Source: Candidatus Omnitrophota bacterium
GTDB lineage: Bacteria > Omnitrophota > Gorgyraeia > Zapsychrales > Fredricksoniimonadaceae
Length of the DNA stretch: 60,049 nt
NCBI GenBank assembly: GCA_903860135.1
Contig: CAIOPG010000003.1
Coordinates: 1-60,049 of the forward strand
Reading direction: 5' to 3'
The notes below the pieces were generated by a model that was not told the DNA's origin, did not search any database, and saw nothing but the letters and a program-made list of their open reading frames with translations. Numbering within the stretch: position 1 is the stretch's first letter; every line of letters starts with the position of its first letter. Positions 1 to 8,475 of this stretch are shown here, in pieces. The translations under genes and the position numbers were made by a program.

Positions 1-168
1 TGAAGTTTGGAGCCTTTGTGCGATGTCCTGACTCAAGATGCCGTCGGCAGCCAGACAGATAATTTGAGCGCGTTGGATCATTCGTAGCGGAAATTTTCGT
101 CCACTCGCCCAAGCGTTGAGTGTCGCGCGCTCTTCGGAAGATAATTGAATGGGTTCCGCTTTTCTCAT
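1..168 (-). CDS. IS630-type transposase, N-terminal part (cut by window edge)
   Basis: The minus strand encodes 56 residues from an ATG at 168 and runs off the left edge, so only the N-terminus is seen. It begins MRKAEPIQLSSEERATL and continues with a helix-turn-helix segment containing ARAQ/IICLAADG-like residues and SQDIAQRLQTS. This is the pattern known from the DNA-binding N-terminus of IS630/Tc1-mariner transposases and their relatives. The catalytic DDE domain is outside the window, so intactness cannot be judged. It is transcribed away from the zinc-ribbon gene that starts 80 bases to its right and may have truncated that gene. A stand-alone HTH protein of the same family is the alternative. 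Confidence 0.7.
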   Translation of the reverse strand, partial: MRKAEPIQLSSEERATLNAWASGRKFPLRMIQRAQIICLAADGILSQDIAQRLQTS

Positions 169-206
169 CAATGAACATTATAATAGAACCCTTTTACAAA
201 TAAAGG

Positions 207-222
207 AATAAGTAAACTTATT
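207..222. repeat. short perfect hairpin between transposase and zinc-ribbon gene
   Basis: Arms AATAAGT and ACTTATT surround a 2-base loop. It lies between the divergent transposase start and the truncated-looking zinc-ribbon frame. It could be part of an insertion-sequence end or a small operator. A matching copy at the other end of the element would be needed to decide. Confidence 0.4.
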
Positions 223-247
223 TAAGACGCATCACACTAGAACAAGA

Positions 248-1201
248 GTGCTAATTTGGTGGAAATGCGAAAAAGGTCATGAATGGCAGACTCAGCCAAA
301 CACAAGAACTAGGGGGAGGGCCGCTTGCCCCTATTGTACTGGAAGATTAACTTCTACTGATAATTGCTTAGCGCAGCTTAATCCAAAATTAGCTAACGAA
401 TGGCATCCATCCAAGAACGGGAGACTAACTGCTTGGAATGTGACTACTGGGGCAAACAGAAAAGTCTGGTGGAAATGTTACAGGGGGCATCAATGGAAAG
501 CATTCATTAATGCGAGGCATTACCGTGGAGCTGGCTGTCCCAAGTGTTTAAACCGTCGAGGTTTTAAGCCACACGTTCCTTTAATTGTTACGTATCCTCT
601 GGTTGCCGAACAGTGGCACCCCAGCAAAAATAAAGTTTTGACTCCATACGATATCTCTGCGGGATCTTCGAAGAAGGTTTGGTGGTGTTGCGAAAAAGGT
701 CATGAGTGGCAGGCTTGCGTTGGCAGTCGAACCCGTGGAAGAAGTCGGTGTCCTTATTGTACAAATAAAAAAGTCTGTACTGATAATTGTCTGGCGACCA
801 CAACCCCGGGGCTTGCGATCCAATGGCATTTGATAAAGAATGGATCATTGACGCCAAAAGATGTTACTTCTGGAACAAGGCGAAAAGTGTGGTGGAAGTG
901 TGAAAGGGGTCATGAGTGGCGATCTAGTATTGTGCTCCGCGCACATAGAAAGTCTGGATGTCCATATTGTGCGAATGTGAAGGTGTGCGCAGATAATTGT
1001 TTGGCAGCTGTAAGTCCCAAACTTGCAAAAGAATGGCATCCTAACAGAAATAAAAGGATCACCCCTAAAGATGTGCTGCCTGCCGCGAGCAGGAAAGTCT
1101 GGTGGCTGTGCTCGAAAGGACATGAGTGGAAAACTACGATTTATCATCGGCGGAATAGTACTGGTTGCCCAGTATGTTTTGATAATAGACGAACGAGATA
1201 G
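248..1201 (+). CDS. DUF4379 zinc-ribbon repeat protein, 5' end possibly truncated
   Basis: The 317-residue frame is built almost wholly from five tandem units of about 70 residues, with WW[KCL]C motifs near residues 4, 74, 145, 215 and 285. Each unit has C-x3-H followed by C-P-x-C, the zinc-ribbon signature of the DUF4379 family (Pfam PF14311). Between ribbons are the conserved DNCLA, P-LA-EWHP-KN and LTP-DV stretches. The first unit lacks its upstream half, and the only start in view is a GTG at 248 with no clear ribosome binding site. The 5' end may therefore have been lost to the neighbouring transposase. The C-terminus is complete. Function is unknown; some DUF4379 proteins are linked to nucleic-acid enzymes. 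A secreted glycosidase gene starts 9 bases downstream. Confidence 0.75.
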   Translation: MLIWWKCEKGHEWQTQPNTRTRGRAACPYCTGRLTSTDNCLAQLNPKLANEWHPSKNGRLTAWNVTTGANRKVWWKCYRGHQWKAFINARHYRGAGCPKCLNRRGFKPHVPLIVTYPLVAEQWHPSKNKVLTPYDISAGSSKKVWWCCEKGHEWQACVGSRTRGRSRCPYCTNKKVCTDNCLATTTPGLAIQWHLIKNGSLTPKDVTSGTRRKVWWKCERGHEWRSSIVLRAHRKSGCPYCANVKVCADNCLAAVSPKLAKEWHPNRNKRITPKDVLPAASRKVWWLCSKGHEWKTTIYHRRNSTGCPVCFDNRRTR

Positions 1202-1210
1202 GATTGGCAC

Positions 1211-2839
1211 ATGAGAAAAATTCTTAACATGGCGAGGATGGCGTTATTGATTACAGGGATGAGCTGCTTTATGTCAGCGTTCGCATTGGCCAGCGATTTT
1301 GGCAAGGTCGAGATTAAAAACAACTGGTTTTATGTCGACGGTGAGAAGTTCTTTGTTAAGGGTGTTAATTACGAGGCGTACCGTCCGGGGCAATCTCCTG
1401 ATAACGGGGACAAGGTCAATCTGGAAATGGTTGATCATGACTTTACGTTAATTAAAGAAGCCGGATTTAATACTATTCGCACGGCCGGTGGCATGACGCC
1501 TGAAATTATGACGCTTGCTCAAAAGCATGGCCTTTGGGTGATGGATGGTATTTGGTTCAATAAAGACATGGACTACGCCGATCCGCAAACGCTGGAATAT
1601 GCCATGGGGTTGCTTAAGGCAGATATTGATTGGACGAAGAATTATGACAACGTGCTTTGTTACCTGTTTATCAACGAACCGGATATGGAACGCGTCAGGA
1701 GCGCTGGCAAGGAAAAGACCGAAGAGTTTTTGCGTAAGCTGGCAAAGGGCGTGAAGGCATTAGATCCAAAAAGACAGGTTTCATTTGCGAACTGGGCACC
1801 TTTGGCGTTCATTGATCATTCTTTCCTGGATTTGGTTGGGATGAATGCTTACATTTTCTCGCCTAATACTATTTCTCTTTCGTTAGGCTATCGATCTTAC
1901 ATTGAATGGTTGAAGAAGGATGTGGCCAAGGACAAGCCTCTTGTTATTACAGAATTCGGTCTTTCTGTTTCAAAAACGCGTCAGGGTCAAGCGCAGCTGG
2001 GGTCCTATGGGTACGGCGGTAATACAGTAGCCGAACAGGCCACGGCTGACGTTGCCATGTATAACGACTTGATTCAAGGCGGAGCCACTGGTGGTTGTGT
2101 GTTTACCTGGATTGATGAGTGGTGGATGACGGGTGATAAATCAGTTCATGACAATGTTCCTGAAGAATATTTCGGTATTGTGAGCATGGATGAAGATCCG
2201 AAAGGTACGCCGCGGGATGCCTATTACGCTCTCCAGCAATTTAATCAGGCACTTGTTATTGAGCCTAAGACAGCGGTTTATTATTCCGGGATTCTACCTG
2301 TTGAAGTTTATACGACAGAGAATGTCATCAAGGTTCAGTATAAAGTTGATGACCAGCCTTGGCAGGATTTGAATAAAGATGGCTCCTTATGGGCCAAAGG
2401 CAGTGTTGATATTTCTAGTCTGCCCAAGGGTAAGCATCGTTTTGAAGTACAGGCATTGGATCATGATGCCAAGGTTATTTGCAATAAAAGCAGTGATGTT
2501 CTGTTCGGTAATGCCAGTGATAACAACCCTGCTTATACCGTAATAATATCCACTGATAAAAGTGAGTACATCATGGGGGATGAGGTTCATTTTACGATTT
2601 CTGTAACGGATGTTAATGGCAATCCTGTGGCGGGGAAGTCCTTGGCTTATGGGCTGTTTCAGCCTATTGGGTGGTGGGAACATGGCTCCAAGGTTACGAC
2701 AGATGCGCAAGGGGTGATGACCAAGCAGTTTTCGCCAATGGCAAAAGGGTTTTTGACGATTTCAGCGGGTGTTGTTGATGAAAACAAAGACGGCGTTATG
2801 AAGCGGTATGGGGATATTAAGGTTATCTCTATTAAGTAA
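1211..2839 (+). CDS. secreted clan GH-A glycoside hydrolase-like protein with C-terminal Ig-like domains
   Basis: This 542-residue protein starts with a signal peptide (hydrophobic core around residues 8-27, ALAS cleavage region). A TIM-barrel glycosidase domain covers roughly residues 30-345. It carries the clan GH-A acid/base motif NEP at 155-157 and a likely nucleophile Glu248 in ITEFG. It resembles the GH2 catalytic barrel and the GH5/GH72-type glucan enzymes, but I cannot assign a family. Residues about 360-542 look like two beta-sandwich (Ig/CARDB-like) domains, one with the DKSEYIMGD-V-F pattern of macroglobulin-type repeats. The gene is followed after 49 bases by another secreted carbohydrate-active protein, suggesting a joint role on an extracellular polysaccharide. 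Confidence 0.75.
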   Translation: MRKILNMARMALLITGMSCFMSAFALASDFGKVEIKNNWFYVDGEKFFVKGVNYEAYRPGQSPDNGDKVNLEMVDHDFTLIKEAGFNTIRTAGGMTPEIMTLAQKHGLWVMDGIWFNKDMDYADPQTLEYAMGLLKADIDWTKNYDNVLCYLFINEPDMERVRSAGKEKTEEFLRKLAKGVKALDPKRQVSFANWAPLAFIDHSFLDLVGMNAYIFSPNTISLSLGYRSYIEWLKKDVAKDKPLVITEFGLSVSKTRQGQAQLGSYGYGGNTVAEQATADVAMYNDLIQGGATGGCVFTWIDEWWMTGDKSVHDNVPEEYFGIVSMDEDPKGTPRDAYYALQQFNQALVIEPKTAVYYSGILPVEVYTTENVIKVQYKVDDQPWQDLNKDGSLWAKGSVDISSLPKGKHRFEVQALDHDAKVICNKSSDVLFGNASDNNPAYTVIISTDKSEYIMGDEVHFTISVTDVNGNPVAGKSLAYGLFQPIGWWEHGSKVTTDAQGVMTKQFSPMAKGFLTISAGVVDENKDGVMKRYGDIKVISIK

Positions 2840-2888
2840 GAATTTTCTTGTTGGGAAGATTTTACAATTGATCTTAAAAGGTGATGCG

Positions 2889-4202
2889 ATGAATTCTATT
2901 GGTTCAAAAGTTAAGACTTTGGGGGTGATTGCTGTAGTATTGACATTATTTCATTTGTCATCAGCTAACGCCGAGAATTATCAGCCTCAAGTCACAAAGT
3001 TAGAGAATTGGCTGTCAGTAAATAAAGACCAAGCCACCGGCTTGCCGCATAGCCATGTTGGTGATGGTAGATTCGATGATTGGGCGATCACCTATGATTC
3101 TGCTGTGACAACGTTGGCATATATTGCGGTAGGAAACATAAATGACGCCAAAAGGATTTTGGACTTTTATATACAGACGCCTAAGGTCTGGCGTTTGGAT
3201 GGAATCATTGAAGCTGTGAATCCTACCGGTCATTCTACTTTGGGTGAGGATTGGGCCGTGAGAACGGGTTCAAATCTTTGGATGGGGATGGCGGGATTTC
3301 ATCTTTATAAGGCAACAGGTGACGTTAAATATTTAGACCTTGCTCGAAGGCTGGCTGATTTTGCTATTTCACTTCAAAGCAATGATGAAAAAGATACTAA
3401 TTTCGGGGGTATCAGTTTAGGACCTCAGGGGGATAAGGCTTTTCCTAATGATCAGCATCTTGGTGGTGATGCAAGCCAGATCAGTTTTTTTAAGTTGTTT
3501 GCAACGGAACATAATGTCGATGCGTATGCGTTATTTAACATGCTTTACCAAGAAACAAAGGATAAAAAGTACCAGGATGCCAGGGATGGAGTCTTGCGTT
3601 GGCTAAAATATGTAGGGTATAACAAAGAGGAGCACAGGTTCAATCGCGGTTGTAGCCGTGTAGATGGTGTTGATACGGTGGTTGCGACTGATGTCCATAC
3701 GTGGGGAATATCAGCATTGGGTGTCGAGGAGTTGAATACATTTGAATCCGAATTTGCAGAAAAGGTTGTCAACTTTATCGAGAAAAATTGCCTTTCGGAA
3801 GTTTCATATGTTAAGCCGAATAAGAAAGTGGTAAGGGTGAGGGGCGTAGATTTTATAGACCGAAAATTAGCCGCTGATTTAGGCAGAAAGCCAATGGTAT
3901 CGCCTGAGTGGACCTTTCAATTGATCAATGCTTATGGACAATTGGCGGATCATTTTGAGCGGAGCGGGGATGTCAAGAAAGCGGGCATGTATAGACAAAA
4001 GCGGCAGGTTTTAATAAAGAGCATGTTGGATTTGGCTGTAGATTCAAATGATATGTTGGCGTACCCTTATGCCACACAGGCCGACGCCGTCGTAGGGCAT
4101 GAATATAACACGCCTAGAAAAGGTAATTTGAGCACGATAGGCGTGGCGTATGGCATTCTTGCCTTAACTGCTTTTGATCCTTTGGTGGTTAATACAAAAT
4201 GA
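2889..4202 (+). CDS. secreted alpha/alpha-barrel (six-hairpin type) carbohydrate-active protein
   Basis: I start this 437-residue protein at the ATG at 2889 because an AAAAGG ribosome binding site lies 7 bases upstream and a signal peptide follows directly (residues 1-28, ending SSANA). The mature part alternates helices with Trp/Tyr/Gly-rich turns, such as RTGSNLWMGMAGFHLYK, GGDASQISFFKLF and STIGVAYGILAL. This is the style of six-hairpin glycosidases and related (alpha/alpha) barrel proteins. I cannot name a family or substrate. It lies right behind the GH-A type glycosidase gene and is probably co-transcribed with it. No terminator is obvious directly after the stop. Confidence 0.6.
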   Translation: MNSIGSKVKTLGVIAVVLTLFHLSSANAENYQPQVTKLENWLSVNKDQATGLPHSHVGDGRFDDWAITYDSAVTTLAYIAVGNINDAKRILDFYIQTPKVWRLDGIIEAVNPTGHSTLGEDWAVRTGSNLWMGMAGFHLYKATGDVKYLDLARRLADFAISLQSNDEKDTNFGGISLGPQGDKAFPNDQHLGGDASQISFFKLFATEHNVDAYALFNMLYQETKDKKYQDARDGVLRWLKYVGYNKEEHRFNRGCSRVDGVDTVVATDVHTWGISALGVEELNTFESEFAEKVVNFIEKNCLSEVSYVKPNKKVVRVRGVDFIDRKLAADLGRKPMVSPEWTFQLINAYGQLADHFERSGDVKKAGMYRQKRQVLIKSMLDLAVDSNDMLAYPYATQADAVVGHEYNTPRKGNLSTIGVAYGILALTAFDPLVVNTK

Positions 4203-4367
4203 TGTTTTGGGTCCTTCGGATGGGGGTGGGGTATGCGGGTCGGCGGGCGCGCATACGGTCAGAGGCAATCAAAATATTTTTTAGGGGTTTCCGCTTCCTA
4301 ATGGGTTTTTACAGTGGCCTGTTTTAGGGGTTACCGACGGTAAATTGGTTTTATTAGCCTTTTGCAG

Positions 4368-4413
4368 CTGCTCGCAAAAGCGGAAATCAGCGAGCAGTGC
4401 AATTTCCGCTTTT
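4368..4413. repeat. two interlocked inverted repeats (possible alternative RNA hairpins)
   Basis: Arm A1 CTGCTCGC (4368-4375) pairs with A2 GCGAGCAG (4390-4397). Arm B1 AAAAGCGGAAAT (4376-4387) pairs with B2 ATTTCCGCTTTT (4402-4413). The order A1-B1-A2-B2 means the two stems cannot be nested. An RNA would have to choose between them or form a pseudoknot. It lies in the 386-base gap between the secreted glycosidase gene and the lysine-rich microprotein gene; the rest of that gap shows no recognisable gene. Confidence 0.6.
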
Positions 4414-4588
4414 GAGTGAGCATGTTTCCTGTTTGGATAATGCGATGGTCAGTGTATTTGCGTATGGGAAATGGCCGCGCCAGATAGTTTCTGAAATCAT
4501 TCGTAGCTCAGCGGTTGGTGTGGTAAATTGATTTTACAAAGGCCTTTTTGAAAAGGCATGATGAACCAATATCAAGCAGGAGAAACAG

Positions 4589-4645
4589 ATGGCTACGAAG
4601 AAAGTTGCAAAAAAGGCTGTGAAGAAGGTTGCTAAAAAGAAGTAA
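4589..4645 (+). CDS. lysine/alanine-rich microprotein (18 residues)
   Basis: The frame reads MATKKVAKKAVKKVAKKK and stops. Its KKVAKKA repeats look like the tails of histone H1-like bacterial proteins. An AGGAG ribosome binding site stands 6 bases upstream, and a clean intrinsic terminator follows 26 bases after the stop, so it looks like a real monocistronic gene despite its size. A nucleic-acid-binding role is only inferred from the charge. A second lysine-rich microprotein with an equally strong ribosome binding site occurs on the minus strand at 57214-57273. The alternative is that this is the end of a degraded longer histone-like gene, but no upstream coding remains in frame. Confidence 0.6.
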   Translation: MATKKVAKKAVKKVAKKK

Positions 4646-4671
4646 GGGCTGGATCTTTTCGAGTGTAAATC

Positions 4672-4705
4672 AAGGATAGGTTTTAACGCCTATCCTTAAT
4701 TTATT
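4672..4705 (+). terminator. intrinsic terminator after lysine-rich microprotein
   Basis: AAGGATAGG (4672-4680) and CCTATCCTT (4689-4697) form a 9-bp stem with an 8-base loop, followed by a T-rich run (AATTTATTTA). Confidence 0.8.
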
Positions 4706-4857
4706 TATGGGGACGTATTTATTATGTGATACCAGTATTTGGTATCCACTGAAATATTGTCGTTATGAATTCGGACGGGTTATTGTTAGATTTTTGGCTT
4801 ATCATATGGCATGTAGTTTGAGGGTGAAGGTATGGGTGTAACGAGGAGGGTGATCAA

Positions 4858-7281
4858 TTGAATAACTCGGGAGAAAAGACTGCCCTTGAAACAAGAATAA
4901 AGAATATCGACCAACAGATAGCGCTTTTGGAAAATTTGAAGACGCAATGCATTCAAAAGCTCCAGGCACTATCTGTTCCTGCCGTTCCCATCCCTAATCA
5001 GACAGTAACAGAAGCTATCAGCGTTAAAGCGGAGTTGTTCCGCAGTTACTTTCGTGGGCGGGATGATGTTTACGCCAAGTTATGGACGAATGCCCGAAGC
5101 GGTAAGCGTGGTTATAGTCCGGTCTGTAAGCATGAATGGGTGCGCTCGCTTTGTCGTAAACCTGCCATCAAGTGTTCTGAGTGTCCTAATCAGGAGTTCC
5201 TGCCATTTGATGAGGTTGCTGTCCGCCAGCATTTGGATGGCCGTCAGGTTATTGGTGTTTATCCGATGCTTAAGAACGAGCATTGTTATTTTTTGGCTAT
5301 GGATTTTGATAAAGAGCATTGGATGGAGGATGTGCGGGCGGTTATGGCGACTTGTCGTGAGGCGGGTATCCCGGCCGTGGTTGAGCGCTCACGTTCGGGC
5401 AACGGCGGGCATGTCTGGATTCTCTTCAGTGAAGAGATGCCTGCTGTTATGGCGCGTAAGCTTGGGAGTTCTATCATCACTAAAACAATGGCACGCCGGT
5501 ATCAGGTTGACATGAAAAGTTATGATCGTCTTTTTCCTAATCAGGATACCTTGCCTAAAGGAGGGTTCGGGAATTTGATCGCGCTTCCGTTTCAGAAAGA
5601 AGCCATGCAGCGAGGCAATAGTGTTTTTATCGATAAGGACGGTGTTCCTTATGCAGATCAGTGGGCATTTTTGTCGATTATCAAGAAGATGTCATTCCGG
5701 GATGTGGAAAGTTTTGTTGATGAGGCTTCAAGGACGGGGCAGGTCATTGCAGCACGCCACAGTCCGGTTGAGGAGGATGATGAGCCGTGGATGCGGTTGC
5801 CATCAGGGAAGCGGCGGTTTAAGGTTGATATAAAGGAGTTGCCCAAAGCGTTGGACGTTGTTTTATCTAATCGGATTTATATTAAAACCGGTACCGGGCC
5901 GTCCGTTTTGTTTAATCAGCTTAAGCATTTGGCTGCGTTTCAGAATCCTGAGTTTTACAAGAGACAAAAGATGCGTTTTTCAACGCATGCTACGCCGCGA
6001 GTCATTTGTTGCGCTGAGATCGTGGATGGGTATCTATCCTTGCCCCGCGGGTGTTTGGATGATGCCAAGGCTTTGTTGGATGAATATGGCGTGCGAATAA
6101 ATATTGATGATAAACGCATTACGGGCAAGAAGGTTGATTTTGTGTTTGAAGGCATGCTTAATGAAGAGCAGGAAGAGGCATTGGAAGGCGTTCTGGAATC
6201 AGATGTTGGTGTCTTTGTGGCGCCTCCCGGCACAGGTAAGACTGTTTTGGCTCTGGCGGCTATTGCCAAACGTAAGACCAATGTACTCATTCTTGTTCAC
6301 CGGAAACCTTTGATGGACCAGTGGCGGCTGCAGATCAGTGCGCTTTTGGGTATTCATAAGAAAGAGGTTGGACAGATCGGTGGAGGTAAAAGTAAATCGA
6401 ATGGGGTTATTGATATTGCCATGGTCCAGAGCATGGATTTGGCTGATGGAGTTGATGATCGTATTATGGACTATGGCTTTGTTATTGTTGATGAGTGTCA
6501 TCATGTCGGTGCAGTTTCGTTTGAGAAGGTGCTATCTCAAGTAAAGGCACGGTACGTTCTTGGGCTTACTGCCACGCCATACCGGCGCGATGGGCATCAG
6601 CCGATCATTCACATGCAATGCGGACCGATCTCTCACCGGATCAAGCACAAAGACCTGTCAGCGCATATTTCGGCTTCATGGGTTATTCCAAGGGGAACGG
6701 ACTTTGAACATTCGTGGAATGATGATGTTCAAATACAGGATGTATCAAGCCGTCTTATTGAGGATTCAGAAAGGAATGGGTTGATTGTCAGGGATATCCT
6801 TCAGGCGTTGGATGAGGGAAGATTCCCATTGATTTTGACAGAGCGTCGAGAGCATTTGGAGTTATTGGCGCAACAGCTGGATGGGAAGGTGGATAGTCTT
6901 TTTCAATTGCATGGTGGTGTTAAGCAAAAGGCGCGCAGAGAGATCGTTGAGGGAATCCGTGAGTGTCCCAATAATGTGCGCAGGGCGATCTTGGCAACAG
7001 GATCATATATTGGCGAGGGTTTCGACGCGCCAAGGCTGGACACGCTTTTTCTGACGATGCCCAGTTCTTTCAAGGGGAAGATTGTTCAGTATGCCGGACG
7101 TTTGCATCGTTACCATAAGGATAAGGTTGATATCCGTATTTATGATTATGTTGATAAGCGTGTTTCTGTTTTGGATCGGATGTTCCAGAGGCGTTTGAAG
7201 ACGTATAAGATGCTGGGTTATGAGATTAAACCTGAGGATGTTGATGTATCCTTGGGTGAAGAGGGCGGCGGTATTTTATGA
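4858..7281 (+). CDS. TOTE-type archaeo-eukaryotic primase fused to superfamily II helicase
   Basis: This 807-residue protein starts at a TTG with a GGAGG site 7-9 bases upstream. Residues 5-40 form a short coiled coil. Residues about 55-290 match the primase domain known from TOTE conflict-system proteins. It has a four-Cys zinc element (C90, C99, C106, C109), the metal-binding D149-x-D151 in AMDFD, the S-G-N-G-G-H185 nucleotide-binding motif, and FPNQD followed by GNLIALP. Residues about 430-790 are a superfamily II helicase with Walker A GTGKT (458-462), DECH (545-548), TATPYR, and late motifs GEGFDAP and QYAGRLHR. All key residues are present. It overlaps the next gene, an RNA ligase, by four bases, so the two are translationally coupled. 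This family is associated with mobile elements and defence; the exact reaction here is not known. Confidence 0.88.
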   Translation: MNNSGEKTALETRIKNIDQQIALLENLKTQCIQKLQALSVPAVPIPNQTVTEAISVKAELFRSYFRGRDDVYAKLWTNARSGKRGYSPVCKHEWVRSLCRKPAIKCSECPNQEFLPFDEVAVRQHLDGRQVIGVYPMLKNEHCYFLAMDFDKEHWMEDVRAVMATCREAGIPAVVERSRSGNGGHVWILFSEEMPAVMARKLGSSIITKTMARRYQVDMKSYDRLFPNQDTLPKGGFGNLIALPFQKEAMQRGNSVFIDKDGVPYADQWAFLSIIKKMSFRDVESFVDEASRTGQVIAARHSPVEEDDEPWMRLPSGKRRFKVDIKELPKALDVVLSNRIYIKTGTGPSVLFNQLKHLAAFQNPEFYKRQKMRFSTHATPRVICCAEIVDGYLSLPRGCLDDAKALLDEYGVRINIDDKRITGKKVDFVFEGMLNEEQEEALEGVLESDVGVFVAPPGTGKTVLALAAIAKRKTNVLILVHRKPLMDQWRLQISALLGIHKKEVGQIGGGKSKSNGVIDIAMVQSMDLADGVDDRIMDYGFVIVDECHHVGAVSFEKVLSQVKARYVLGLTATPYRRDGHQPIIHMQCGPISHRIKHKDLSAHISASWVIPRGTDFEHSWNDDVQIQDVSSRLIEDSERNGLIVRDILQALDEGRFPLILTERREHLELLAQQLDGKVDSLFQLHGGVKQKARREIVEGIRECPNNVRRAILATGSYIGEGFDAPRLDTLFLTMPSSFKGKIVQYAGRLHRYHKDKVDIRIYDYVDKRVSVLDRMFQRRLKTYKMLGYEIKPEDVDVSLGEEGGGIL

Positions 7282-8273
7282 GAAAATTAGCAAGCATTCA
7301 AAAGATTAAGGTGTTGGAGCCGATACCAGAAGCGGATGCCATTGAACGGGCCACGGTTTTGGGTTGGCAGCTTGTTGTCAAAAAGGGCGAATTCAAGGTT
7401 GGTGAGTTGTGCGTTTATTGTGAGGTAGATTGTATTATGCCGGATGAGCCGCGTTTTGAGTTCCTTAAGCCAAGGGGCATGCGGATTAAGACGGTAAAGT
7501 TGCGCGGGCAGATCTCTCAGGGGATATGTTTTCCGTTATCGATCCTGCCGGTTGGGTTTGATGTTCAGGAAGGCGCTGATTGTACTGAGGTCTTAAAGAT
7601 CGTTAAATATGAACCGCCTATTCCGGCATGTTTGAACGGGGTGGCAAAGGGCTTTTTTCCGTCATTTATTCCCAAGACCGATGAAACAAGGGTTCAGGTA
7701 TTGCAGGATCTGCTTGATCGGTTTAAGGGTGAGTCGTGTTATGTGACTGAGAAGGTTGATGGCAGTTCGGCGACCTTTTATGTGAATAATAAAGAGTTTG
7801 GGGTATGCACACGCAATCTTGAATTAGTTGAGGATCCGGAGAACACCATTTGGAAGCTGGCGCGGGAATTCGATATTGAGAATAAGTTGTGTGCGCTTGG
7901 TATGAATATTGCTCTTCAGGGGGAAGTGATCGGTGAGGGTGTTCAGGGGAATCCGTTGAAACTCAGGGGCCAGCATATACGGTTCTTTAACGCTTTTGAT
8001 ATTGGTGGTCGTGAGTATTTTGTGTTTGATAAGTTCATTGAGTTGATGCGCAGGCTTGGCTTTGAAATAGTTCCTGTTATTGCTGTTGATTATAAATTGG
8101 AAAATGATATTAATGCCATTGTCAGGATGTCGACGGGTAAAAGCCTTATTTGTCAGGACGCATGGGCGGAGGGTATTGTGATCCGGCCGTTGATTGAGCG
8201 CAGAGATCCTGAGATTGGCCGGGTGTCGTTTAAGGCGATCAATCCTGAGTTTTTGTTAAAGATGGGGCAATAA
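7278..8273 (+). CDS. RNA ligase, DRB0094/Rnl5 family
   Basis: At 331 residues this matches the Deinococcus DRB0094-type ATP-dependent RNA ligases in length and layout. An N-terminal OB-like module (about 1-110) precedes the nucleotidyltransferase domain. The adenylation motif is K159-V-D-G, followed by the E216 region (LQGEVIGEG), the A-E-G-I-V-I-R-P motif near 297-304, and the F-K319-A-I-N motif. All nucleotidyltransferase signatures are intact. Known members seal 3'-OH/5'-PO4 ends in nicked duplexes with RNA on the 3'-OH side. The ATGA overlap with the primase-helicase says the two proteins are made together, which suggests a joint replication, repair or immunity function on an RNA-containing substrate (inference). 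Confidence 0.88.
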   Translation: MRKLASIQKIKVLEPIPEADAIERATVLGWQLVVKKGEFKVGELCVYCEVDCIMPDEPRFEFLKPRGMRIKTVKLRGQISQGICFPLSILPVGFDVQEGADCTEVLKIVKYEPPIPACLNGVAKGFFPSFIPKTDETRVQVLQDLLDRFKGESCYVTEKVDGSSATFYVNNKEFGVCTRNLELVEDPENTIWKLAREFDIENKLCALGMNIALQGEVIGEGVQGNPLKLRGQHIRFFNAFDIGGREYFVFDKFIELMRRLGFEIVPVIAVDYKLENDINAIVRMSTGKSLICQDAWAEGIVIRPLIERRDPEIGRVSFKAINPEFLLKMGQ

Positions 8274-8307
8274 TAACATTGCTTATTGTGTAGTTTTTAT
8301 GTGCTGA

Positions 8308-8469
8308 GCAAAGTTTATTGCACGAATTGCGAAACAACTTGTTTCGCAATTTCCGAAAAATGTTATTATTGATGGCGGCACAACAAGTGATGTGATTGTT
8401 GATAAGATTTGTGAGATAGTGCTGTCTTTTGTAGTTGAGCGGAAGGTTTCGCAGGTAAATAAGGGGTGA
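8308..8469 (+). pseudogene. C-terminal remnant resembling a P-loop nucleotide kinase
   Basis: A 53-residue open frame without a normal start codon precedes the next gene by 6 bases. It contains VSQFPKNVIIDGG followed by TSDVIVDKICEIVL. This looks like the last strand and helix of thymidylate-kinase-like enzymes, which commonly read hhhIDG-x-s-x-x-x-V-x-x-I. The P-loop half is absent. An original operon of primase-helicase, RNA ligase and kinase may have lost most of its third member. The reading is short and the family match is from memory, so it is tentative. Confidence 0.35.
8325..8351. repeat. perfect 12-bp inverted repeat with 3-base spacer
   Basis: Arms AATTGCGAAACA (8325-8336) and TGTTTCGCAATT (8340-8351) flank ACT. 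It sits in the 200-base space between the RNA ligase and AlbA-type genes, inside the kinase-like remnant. No T-run follows on the plus strand, so an operator or element scar is more likely than a terminator. Confidence 0.65.
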
Positions 8470-8475
8470 TGGTCA

